This document shows positions 1 through 5,872 of a DNA stretch of 7,322 nt, piece after piece. Origin of the DNA: an uncultured Clostridium sp. Lineage in GTDB: Bacteria; Bacillota; Clostridia; Lachnospirales; Lachnospiraceae. The stretch's first letter is position 1; every line of letters starts with the position of its first letter. The notes beneath the pieces are model-generated. The model searched no databases and was not told the DNA's origin. It was given only the letters and a program-made list of their open reading frames with translations. The stretch lies in the NCBI GenBank assembly GCA_958349075.1, contig CATWBR010000224.1:1-7322 (forward strand), written 5' to 3'. Made by a program: the position numbers and the translations under genes.

Positions 1-142
1 TGCAAACGGTCCCCGGAGTAATTCATTCTGGCCGGATTCCCCTCTCACGACAACCAGAACCGGGACTGAAGACTCATTCAACCAACCTCCCCACACCGGA
101 CATTGGCCGTTCCGGCCGCGTCCTCCTTCCTCAACTAAATCC
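1..142 (+). repeat. Left arm of a long imperfect inverted repeat, upstream of the TRAP operon
   Basis: This non-coding stretch matches the reverse complement of 7169-7317. The best block is 16-55 against 7256-7295, with 37 of 40 positions identical by eye. A spacer follows (5 bases here, 6 in the other arm), then 17 identical bases, CGGGACTGAAGACTCAT, at 61-77 against 7233-7249. Weaker but collinear similarity runs on through a C-rich and GGCC-rich part to TCAACTAAATCC at 131-142, which pairs with TCAATTAAATCC in the other arm. Similarity also continues toward base 1, so the repeat may extend past the window edge. No convincing ORF, and no good -35/-10 pair, was seen in 1-192. The element could be a dispersed intergenic repeat, a duplicated promoter region or the end of a mobile segment; the sequence alone does not decide. 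Confidence 0.85.
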
Positions 143-148
143 CCATCT

Positions 149-175
149 TGTTTAATTAACATTGGCTGTGAACAG
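149..175. promoter_or_regulatory. Candidate operator: two short palindromes just upstream of dctQ
   Basis: TGTTTAATTAACA at 149-161 is a near-perfect 13-base palindrome with a single mismatched pair flanking its centre. CTGTGAACAG at 166-175 is a second palindrome with CTGT/ACAG arms and a 2-base centre. Both lie between the end of the repeat arm and the AAGGAGG ribosome binding site at 181-187, and they fall outside the part shared with the right arm. Placement suits a repressor site, and the GntR protein of this locus is the natural candidate, but no known operator consensus is matched. Palindromes this short also arise by chance. Confidence 0.25.
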
Positions 176-192
176 AAACTAAGGAGGTTTCT

Positions 193-675
193 ATGAAAAA
201 AGTAATTGGCTGGCTGAATGAAAACCTGGAGAAAGTTGTCTGCGTGGCTCTTTTTATGGTTTTTACAGCGGTTATGGTGGTAAATGTATTTATGAGATAC
301 GTCGTCAGGCAGGCGATCCCCTGGGCGTCCGATCTGGTGCTGTTTTTGTTTGTCTGGTTCGTCTGGTTCGCCATAAGCTATGGTTTCAGAGCGGGTTCCC
401 ATGTAAATGTGACGGCCGTCGTGGGCCTGTTTCCATGGAAAGTGCAGAAGGCCATGAAGATACTCTGTTATGTGATTGCCTTTGCGGGTTTCTGTTATAT
501 CTTTTATTTCGGAGTGCGTCTTTTGTTCGACTCCTCGGTGGTAGGGAAGTATGGGCTGCTGATCAAGTATCCGATGTGGAGTCTTTATCTGGCGACGCCA
601 ATCGGTTCCGCACTCAGCATTTTAAGGATCGCCCAGATCCTGGCGGAAATTGTCAGAGAAAAGGAGGTAGTGTAA
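193..675 (+). CDS. dctQ: TRAP transporter small permease (DctQ family)
   Basis: This is the small membrane subunit of a tripartite ATP-independent periplasmic-type (TRAP) transporter, a secondary, usually sodium-driven importer of carboxylates and sugar acids. The 160 residues fit the family and show about four hydrophobic segments (roughly 14-35, 46-64, 88-112 and 130-153). Family hallmarks are NVFMRYVVRQAIPWASDL at 31-48, with the conserved Arg-Tyr and Trp before helix 2, the GSHVNV turn at 68-73, and the PMWSLYLATPIGS stretch at 127-139. The ATG start follows AAGGAGG at 181-187 with a 5-base gap. The stop codon directly abuts the start of dctM, so the two subunits are surely co-expressed. 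The substrate cannot be read from this subunit; the kinase and aldolase downstream suggest a hexonate. No dctP gene for the solute-binding partner is visible in the 192 bases before it. Confidence 0.95.
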   Translation: MKKVIGWLNENLEKVVCVALFMVFTAVMVVNVFMRYVVRQAIPWASDLVLFLFVWFVWFAISYGFRAGSHVNVTAVVGLFPWKVQKAMKILCYVIAFAGFCYIFYFGVRLLFDSSVVGKYGLLIKYPMWSLYLATPIGSALSILRIAQILAEIVREKEVV

Positions 676-1959
676 ATGGCAGCAGGCGTCTTATTTATTT
701 CATTGCTTGTATTAATTTTGGTGGGCATGCCGATTGCCATTGCGCTGGCCATGTCGTCTGCCCTTACCATTCTGGTATACGGAACGGCAACCCCGCTTCT
801 TCAGGTGCGTTCCATTGTGACGGCCGTGAGTTCCTATCCGCTTCTGGCAATCCCGCTGTTTATTCTTGCGGGTGATCTGATGTATACGGGTGGTTTATCG
901 AAACGTCTTGTAAGGCTGGCGGATGCCTGGCTGGGGTCCGTGAAGGCGAGCCTGGCCTATGCCACGGTTGCGGCTTCCACATTTTTCGCCGCAATTTCAG
1001 GTTCCGGTCCGGCCACGGTTGCGGCCATCGGCTCCAATGTGGTGCCCGAGATGGAGAAGAGAGGATATCCGCGGGACTACAGTACCGCCCTGGCGGCGGC
1101 CGCCGGAATTGTAGGCGTACTGATTCCTCCGAGCATTCCCTTTGTCATGTTCGGCATTTCGTCGGGCGCCTCGGTCAGCACGCTTTTTATGGCGGGAATT
1201 ATTCCCGGACTGATGTTTTCCGTAGGTTTCTGCCTGATGGCGCGGTTCCTTTACGGCAAGAGGAAAATCGAGAGCGAGGTCCGCAAATTCGATTTGAAAG
1301 AAGCTCTGACGGTAACGAAAGACAGCATCTTTGCCGTGCTTGCGCCCGTAATTGTCCTGGGAGGAATTTACGGTGGAATCTTCTCTCCGACGGAAGCAGC
1401 CGCGGTTTCCGTATTCTATGCAATTGTAATAGGATTTTTCGTCTATAAAGAACTCACCATAAAGACCCTGGTGGAAGCTTTTATAAAAAGCACAAAAACA
1501 ACGGCAACCTGCATGGGGCTCGTTGCCTTCGCCTCCACATTCGGCCGTCTTCTGACACTGGAGCAGGTGCCGAACAACCTGGCGAATTTTATAGCGGGTA
1601 TATCGTCCAACCGGTATATCATTCTTCTTCTGATCAATGTCTTCCTGATCTTTGTCGGAATGTTTATGGAGACGATTGCCTCCATCATTATCCTGACGCC
1701 GATTCTCCTGCCGGTAGTAACCGGGCTTGGCGTGGATCCGGTCATGTTCGGCGTTATGATGACGGCCAATCTTGCCATCGGCTTCTGTACGCCTCCGCTT
1801 GGAGTAAACCTCTTTGTGGCGAGCGGTATCAGCGGACTGAAGGTGGAGCAGATAACAAAAGCAATATTGCCGTATTTTGCGGTAATGTTTATCGTCCTTC
1901 TGCTGATTTCCTTTGTGCCGGCCGTCAGCCTGGCGCTTCCGGCAGCTCTGAACGGATAA
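676..1959 (+). CDS. dctM: TRAP transporter large permease (DctM family)
   Basis: This is the large transport subunit of the TRAP system, which forms the substrate and sodium pathway with DctQ. Its 427 residues are standard for the family and are strongly hydrophobic throughout, consistent with about 11-12 membrane segments or re-entrant hairpins. Visible family motifs include AAISGSGPATVAAIGS at 105-120, GVLIPPSIPFVMFG at 147-160, GIFSPTEAAAVSV at 234-246 and NLAIGFCTPPLGVNLF at 365-380; the first and last are the two pseudo-symmetric hairpin motifs of DctM/YiaN-type permeases. Translation starts immediately after the dctQ stop, with AAGGAGG at 661-667 lying inside the end of dctQ. A sugar-acid substrate is inferred only from the neighbours. 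The long open frame on the opposite strand (2244 down to 997) is an antisense shadow. Confidence 0.96.
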   Translation: MAAGVLFISLLVLILVGMPIAIALAMSSALTILVYGTATPLLQVRSIVTAVSSYPLLAIPLFILAGDLMYTGGLSKRLVRLADAWLGSVKASLAYATVAASTFFAAISGSGPATVAAIGSNVVPEMEKRGYPRDYSTALAAAAGIVGVLIPPSIPFVMFGISSGASVSTLFMAGIIPGLMFSVGFCLMARFLYGKRKIESEVRKFDLKEALTVTKDSIFAVLAPVIVLGGIYGGIFSPTEAAAVSVFYAIVIGFFVYKELTIKTLVEAFIKSTKTTATCMGLVAFASTFGRLLTLEQVPNNLANFIAGISSNRYIILLLINVFLIFVGMFMETIASIIILTPILLPVVTGLGVDPVMFGVMMTANLAIGFCTPPLGVNLFVASGISGLKVEQITKAILPYFAVMFIVLLLISFVPAVSLALPAALNG

Positions 1960-1974
1960 GGGAGGAAAAGGAAT

Positions 1975-2994
1975 TTGAAAGATTATATCATAACCCTGGA
2001 TACGGGAACAACCAATACAAGAGCCTCCCTGTGGCGCCGGGACGGCACATTCCTGGGAGAGGAAAAATGCCATGCGGGAGTCAGGAATACGGCGATTGAT
2101 GGAAACAATGATTTCCTGAAAAAAGAGACGGGAGCCTGCCTGAGAAAACTGACGGTAAAATACGGTGCGGCCTTTGAGCAGGTGGCCGGTGTTTTTGCAT
2201 CGGGCATGGTCACATCCAATGTGGGACTTATGGAAGTGCCTCATCTCACGGCGCCTGCCTGCGCATTAGATTTTGCGGACAGCGTATTGAAAGCGGAGCT
2301 GCCCGAGGTGTGCCCCGTCCCTGTCTATTTCATCAGGGGACTTAAAAACAGACTAAAGGATTGGAAAAATCTGGACAATATGGATATAATGAGAGGAGAA
2401 GAGGTGGAGACGCTGGCCCTTCTGACGGAATATCCGGCCGGAATTCCCTATGTCTTCATCCTTCCGGGATCCCATACAAAGTTTGTCTTTGTCAATGAGA
2501 AAAAAGAGATTACGGGCTGTCTGACAACCCTGACCGGAGAACTGCTGGAGACGGTAACGAACAATACAATCCTCGCAGACGCTGTGGAGAAACGCTTTGT
2601 CTCCAAAGATACATATTGCAAAACTGCGGTTCTGGCGGGATACCGCGCCGCAAAATCACAGGGATTCGGACGGGCGGCCTTTCTCTCAAGGATTTACCGC
2701 ATGTTCGGAGAGGGTGAGGAGAGGGAGAGCGCGTGGACAGCCAATTTCCTGTTAGGGACAGTGCTGTGGAACGATGTGACGGCGCTGCGGGGCGGTTACG
2801 ACAGGGAGCGGGCTGCGCAGACGGTCGGGATTGTGGCCGGGAAAGAGCCGTTTATAAGCGGCCTTACCGATCTGCTGTCGGAGGACGGATACCTGAAGGA
2901 ATTAAGGCGGTGTGAACCGGAACCGGGGCCGTCCCTCTCGGCCAGAGGGGCATTCGGGATTGCCGGGATTTATCTGGAGAAGGAGCGCTGCTGA
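1975..2994 (+). CDS. dgoK: 2-dehydro-3-deoxygalactonokinase (DgoK family)
   Basis: Predicted cytoplasmic ATP-dependent kinase that phosphorylates 2-keto-3-deoxygalactonate (possibly also the gluconate epimer) at C6 in the De Ley-Doudoroff type pathway. Motifs shared with E. coli DgoK as I recall it include the N-terminal phosphate-binding LDTGTTNTRASL at 8-19, ASGMVTSNVG at 75-84, MRGEE at 139-143, PGSHTKF at 164-170, TGELL at 187-191 and the late FLLGTVL and VAGKEP stretches. At 339 residues it is about 45 longer than the E. coli enzyme. The TTG start is chosen because GGGAGG at 1960-1965 lies 9 bases upstream and the product begins right at the conserved strand-turn-strand. The gene is 15 bases after dctM and 39 before the LarA-like gene. 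Its product is the substrate of the aldolase at 5099-5752. Confidence 0.92.
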   Translation: MKDYIITLDTGTTNTRASLWRRDGTFLGEEKCHAGVRNTAIDGNNDFLKKETGACLRKLTVKYGAAFEQVAGVFASGMVTSNVGLMEVPHLTAPACALDFADSVLKAELPEVCPVPVYFIRGLKNRLKDWKNLDNMDIMRGEEVETLALLTEYPAGIPYVFILPGSHTKFVFVNEKKEITGCLTTLTGELLETVTNNTILADAVEKRFVSKDTYCKTAVLAGYRAAKSQGFGRAAFLSRIYRMFGEGEERESAWTANFLLGTVLWNDVTALRGGYDRERAAQTVGIVAGKEPFISGLTDLLSEDGYLKELRRCEPEPGPSLSARGAFGIAGIYLEKERC

Positions 2995-3033
2995 ACGCAT
3001 TTTTAGCACGTTCCGGAAAACGGGAGGGTAATA

Positions 3034-4329
3034 ATGGAGAAACTGGGCAGGGAAAAAATTGCAGTAAATTTCGGTAATCTCCTGGATGGAATTGAGATGC
3101 CCGAAATGTACCTGGTGCATCAGCAATTTCCGAAGGAGAAAATAGAAGAGATAGAGAAGACGGTGAGGGAAGAGATGGAGCAGAAATTTGGCTCCATGCC
3201 CCTTATGGGGAAACGAATTGCGGTGACGGCCGGCAGCCGGGGAATTTCCCACTGTGCCGAAATTTTAAGAGAAATTATCGGTTTTTTTAAAGCAAAGGGA
3301 GCAGAACCGTTTGTCATCCCGTCCATGGGAAGCCACGGGGGCGGAACCGTGGAGGGACAAATGGAGGTGCTGCGTCATCTGGGACTGACTCCGGAGAGCC
3401 TTGGGGCAGAATTTGCAGCAGAGATGGACACGGTGCCTGCCGGGCATCTTTCAAGCGGCCTCCCGCTTTACTTTTCCAAAGCAGCCATGGAGGCGGACGG
3501 GATTTTCCTCGTCAATAAGATAAAGCCGCATGCCGATTTCAAGGGAGAGCATGAGAGCGGCCTTGTAAAGATGCTGGTGATCGGCCTTGGAAAGCACAAG
3601 GGCTGTGCCAGCCTGCACAAGCTGGGATTTGAAAATTTCCCCTGGGCCCTTCCCGAGGCGGCGGAAATCATCTTAAAACAGGCTCCCGTTTTCGGAGGAC
3701 TGGCGATTGTGGACAACGCCTATGATGAGCCTATGGTTCTTGAGGCGGTTCTGCCGGAAAATCTCCTAGAAAGAGACAGGGAACTTTTGAAGCTGGCAAA
3801 AGCCAATATGCCCTGCCTGAAGGCAAAGGAAGTGGATGTGCTGATAATCGGGGAAATCGGTAAAAATATCAGCGGTGAGGGGATGGATCCCAATGTGACG
3901 GGGCGTCCCGGCTCGGGATTAAATGAAGGCTTCACCGATATCAAAATAAAGAATATCGTCGTCCTGGGAACCACCGAGGAGTCGGGCGGCAATGGAGCAG
4001 GCCTTGGAATGGCGGATATTACGACCCTGGACTGTGTCAGGAAACTGGATTTGGGGATTATGTACACAAATTCCATTACGGCGGGAATCCTGGGGCCGTC
4101 CAGGCTGCCCATTATCCTGAACAACGACAGGGAGGCCATCAGGACGGCCATCAAGATTGCAGCCCCGCTCCGTACGGATTCTCCCAGGATTATCTGGATT
4201 AAAAACACGCTGGAGCTCGATGAGATCCGTGTGTCGGAGGCGCTTCTCGACGAGTTTGCCGGGAGAGAAGATGCCGGAATAGAAGGCCGGGCCGGATTTG
4301 CATTTGACGAAAACGGCAGGCTGGTGTAA
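3034..4329 (+). CDS. LarA/DUF2088-family nickel-pincer racemase or epimerase homologue
   Basis: This 431-residue protein belongs to the lactate racemase (LarA, DUF2088) superfamily, which uses a nickel-pincer nucleotide (NPN) to invert the alpha-hydroxy carbon of hydroxyacids. Matching by motif to L. plantarum LarA (residue numbers from memory): SHGGGT gives H101 for His108; KIKPH gives H166 for His174; K179 in SGLVKM corresponds to Lys184, which holds the cofactor; H195 in SLHKLG lies exactly 16 residues later, as His200 does; and K277 in IGEIGKN corresponds to Lys298. The H166-K179 spacing is 3 residues longer than in LarA. All key residues therefore appear present, which argues for a working enzyme. 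Substrate is unknown. Because the gene sits between dgoK and a KDPG-type aldolase, a sugar-acid 2-epimerase role is more likely than lactate racemization. The ATG start follows GGGAGGG at 3022-3028. NPN biosynthesis genes are not in this window. Confidence 0.85.
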   Translation: MEKLGREKIAVNFGNLLDGIEMPEMYLVHQQFPKEKIEEIEKTVREEMEQKFGSMPLMGKRIAVTAGSRGISHCAEILREIIGFFKAKGAEPFVIPSMGSHGGGTVEGQMEVLRHLGLTPESLGAEFAAEMDTVPAGHLSSGLPLYFSKAAMEADGIFLVNKIKPHADFKGEHESGLVKMLVIGLGKHKGCASLHKLGFENFPWALPEAAEIILKQAPVFGGLAIVDNAYDEPMVLEAVLPENLLERDRELLKLAKANMPCLKAKEVDVLIIGEIGKNISGEGMDPNVTGRPGSGLNEGFTDIKIKNIVVLGTTEESGGNGAGLGMADITTLDCVRKLDLGIMYTNSITAGILGPSRLPIILNNDREAIRTAIKIAAPLRTDSPRIIWIKNTLELDEIRVSEALLDEFAGREDAGIEGRAGFAFDENGRLV

Positions 4330-4349
4330 CGGTTTGGAGGATAATCAGG

Positions 4350-4418
4350 ATGAGCCCGGCCCGTTACCCACAGGATACAAAATATAACCCAGGAGGAATT
4401 GCAGGTGGCCTATACTAA
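4350..4418 (+). other. Possible 22-codon leader ORF overlapping the GntR gene start
   Basis: An ATG at 4350 stands 9 bases after GGAGG at 4336-4340 and opens a 22-codon frame that ends with TAA at 4416-4418, 14 bases inside the GntR gene read from its GTG start. The predicted peptide, starting MSPARYPQDTK, resembles nothing I know. Ribosomes ending here would finish over the GntR initiation site, so the frame could couple or tune translation of the regulator. It may equally be chance, since purine-rich GGAGG runs are common here. Confidence 0.15.
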
Positions 4419-5109
4419 AAATGCGACGGAAAAAGCCTATACATTTATTCAGGAGAAGATTGAAAGCGGAGAGTGGAAACCCGGGGACAAAATCTGGACG
4501 GAAGCCATGCTCTGCAGGGAGCTGCAGATCAGCCGCGTGGCTGTGAGGCAGGCTCTCAATAAACTGGTGTCTCTGTCCGTTGTTTACTGTATACAGGGAT
4601 CGGGTACCTATGTCCAGGCCCCGAAACCGCAGGAGGATCTGGATCTGGGTTTTGACGGCGTCGTATATGATGATCTGATCAGTATCCTGGAATACCGCCG
4701 TTATTATGAGTGTGGCAATGTGGCGCTGTTTATCAGAAATGCAACGCAGGAGGACATAGAGGAACTGGAGCGGCAGTATGAGATTATGAAGGGATGCGGG
4801 GATAATATGGAGGCCTTTTACACGGCGGATTACCATTTCCACGACATCATTGCAAAGGGGACGAAAAAAGAATTCATCTTCCGCATATCCAATTCCCTGA
4901 ATAAAGTCCTGCTGCGTCACCAGGAACATGTCAATCTCTGGATTGGGCCGGATATCGGGTTGGAATATCATGAATTTATCCTGAAATACATAAAGGAAAA
5001 GGATGTGGATTTTGCCACGATGTATATGCAGAAACATATCGATGCCACGATCCAGGCTGTCCAGGAAAATCGGAGAAAACACAGGAGCAGTGAAAAGAAT
5101 GAGAAGTGA
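4405..5109 (+). CDS. GntR-family transcriptional regulator with FCD ligand-binding domain
   Basis: DNA-binding repressor or activator of the FadR/FCD branch of GntR. Numbered from the GTG start (234 residues), the winged helix-turn-helix covers about 8-72, with typical GntR features: a PGDKIW turn at 26-31, recognition region SRVAVRQALNKL at 43-54 and wing GSGTYV at 65-70. The all-helical FCD domain follows, with R98/R99 near its start and a probable metal or ligand site of D142, H146, H189 and H211 (the D-x3-H, H, H pattern of the family). GTG 4405 is preferred over the in-frame TTG at 4399 because AGGAGG at 4391-4396 is 8 bases from the GTG but only 2 from the TTG. It lies inside the catabolic run and overlaps the aldolase gene by 11 bases, so it likely controls this locus with a pathway sugar acid or keto-deoxy acid as effector. 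Effector and sites are inferred. Confidence 0.92.
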   Translation: MAYTKNATEKAYTFIQEKIESGEWKPGDKIWTEAMLCRELQISRVAVRQALNKLVSLSVVYCIQGSGTYVQAPKPQEDLDLGFDGVVYDDLISILEYRRYYECGNVALFIRNATQEDIEELERQYEIMKGCGDNMEAFYTADYHFHDIIAKGTKKEFIFRISNSLNKVLLRHQEHVNLWIGPDIGLEYHEFILKYIKEKDVDFATMYMQKHIDATIQAVQENRRKHRSSEKNEK

Positions 5110-5752
5110 GATACTTGAGAGGATGAAAGAGGACAAGGTGATTGCCATTGTCAGGGGAGTCCCTTCCGGCTGTATGGAACAGACGATCCGTGCCCTGATG
5201 AAAGGCGGAGTCTGCCTGGCGGAGATAACCTATAACCATTCATCGGAGGAGGGACGGAGGGAAACGCTTAAGAGCCTGAAGCTAATCAAAGAGAAGCTGG
5301 GCGACCGGGTGCTTCTCGGAGCAGGGACCGTGCTCACGGAGCGCGATGTGGAGGAAGCGAAAGAGGCCGGGGCCGGCTACGTCATTTCACCGAATGTCAA
5401 TGCAAGGGTGATCCGGAAAACCAGGGAGCTTGATATGGTTTCCATGCCGGGGGCGTTTACTCCGACCGAGGTCGTGACGGCCTTCGAGGCCGGGGCCGAT
5501 ATCGTAAAGCTGTTTCCAGCGGCTCTTATGGGACTTACCTATATCAAGGCCCTGAGAGGTCCGCTGGGACATATTCCCGTATCAGCGGTCGGAGGTGTTA
5601 CTCCGGAAACGGTACCGGAATTTCTGGCTGCCGGGGTTTCCTGCTTTGGAATCGGAGGAAACCTTGTGGATTTAGAGAAAATCCGTGCCGGCGCCTTTGA
5701 TGTAATAGAAGAGAGAGCCCGTCAGTTCCACAGGGCGGCGATGGGGATGTAA
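5099..5752 (+). CDS. eda: 2-dehydro-3-deoxy-6-phosphogluconate / -galactonate aldolase (Eda/DgoA family)
   Basis: Class I aldolase that splits 2-keto-3-deoxy-6-phospho-sugar acids into pyruvate and glyceraldehyde-3-phosphate. Numbered from ATG 5099 (217 residues, usual family length), it has the AIVRG strand with R19, catalytic-base candidate E42 in AEITYNH, GAGTVLT at 74-80, PGAFTPTE at 117-124, and the Schiff-base lysine K137 in IVKLFPA. The phosphate-site region reads SAVGGVTPE (162-170). E. coli Eda has Thr in the equivalent PTGG, whereas the galacto-specific DgoA has AVGG with Val, a difference I recall as tied to C4 specificity; V164 therefore leans toward the KDPGal substrate and fits the DgoK partner. 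The frame is open further upstream to 5003, but that part overlaps the regulator's coding region. ATG 5099, 11 bases after AGGAG at 5083-5087 and overlapping the GntR stop, gives the family's normal N-terminus. Confidence 0.95.
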   Translation: MRSEILERMKEDKVIAIVRGVPSGCMEQTIRALMKGGVCLAEITYNHSSEEGRRETLKSLKLIKEKLGDRVLLGAGTVLTERDVEEAKEAGAGYVISPNVNARVIRKTRELDMVSMPGAFTPTEVVTAFEAGADIVKLFPAALMGLTYIKALRGPLGHIPVSAVGGVTPETVPEFLAAGVSCFGIGGNLVDLEKIRAGAFDVIEERARQFHRAAMGM

Positions 5753-5760
5753 CGATATGA

Positions 5761-5805
5761 AAAAGAAGGTGAAAGATCCGGGGGACGGAACTTTCACCTT
5801 CTTTT
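5761..5805. terminator. Strong intrinsic terminator, probably bidirectional, between convergent units
   Basis: Eight bases after the aldolase stop lies a perfect 15-bp stem (5761-5775 with 5791-5805), continued after an A.A mismatch by 4 more pairs (5777-5780 with 5786-5789) around a GGGGA loop. The stem begins with AAAAGAAGG and ends with CCTTCTTTT, so both strands present a short U-rich end. It separates the rightward operon from the leftward MFS gene and can serve both. The U tract is only four bases before CCC and is itself part of the stem, which is weaker than a textbook tail. A smaller GC hairpin (CCCGC/GCGGG, 5806-5822) follows directly. Confidence 0.85.
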
Positions 5806-5839
5806 CCCGCGCCCGTGGCGGGAATTCTTAAAGGGAACT

Positions 5840-5872
5840 CTGACTCACAGGAAGGGGACCCTGTGAAGTCAG
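5840..5872 (-). terminator. Hairpin overlapping the MFS stop codon, possible 3' end signal
   Basis: Bases 5840-5851 pair with 5860-5872 as a 12-bp stem with one bulged A (5867) and an 8-base loop. Read on the minus strand, the stem starts at the stop codon of the MFS gene (5869-5871) and is followed by AGTTCCCTTTAAG, a poor U tract. It could be a weak terminator or an mRNA 3'-protecting hairpin ahead of the stronger shared terminator at 5761-5805. The remainder of the 5753-5868 gap holds no gene that I can support. Confidence 0.4.

Noticed and set aside
96..124. Riboswitch-like structure around GGCC-GTTCC-GGCC in the left arm
   Set aside because: The hairpin is short and the right arm has several differences there without clear compensating changes, so no known or new RNA element can be supported.
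1..142. Reading the repeat arms as insertion sequence ends or a MITE
   Set aside because: There is no transposase, no visible target-site duplication inside the window, and the arms are diverged with an indel. It is kept only as an open possibility in the findings.
997..2244. Long open frame of 415 codons on the minus strand
   Set aside because: It lies wholly antisense to dctM and dgoK, is rich in His, Arg, Gln and Gly with no domain-like pattern, and has no supporting context. It is a product of codon bias on the coding strand.
3011..3022. Small palindrome TTCCGGAA between dgoK and the LarA-like gene
   Set aside because: The arms are too short and there is no U tract, so it supports neither a terminator nor an operator.
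5003..5098. N-terminal extension of the aldolase to an upstream ATG at 5003
   Set aside because: The extra 32 residues fall inside the GntR coding region and are not family-like. ATG 5099 gives the normal N-terminus and length.
4345..5148. Open frame of 267 codons on the minus strand opposite the GntR gene
   Set aside because: The plus-strand frame is a clear GntR/FCD protein with its own RBS. The antisense frame is a hydrophobic shadow with no recognisable family.
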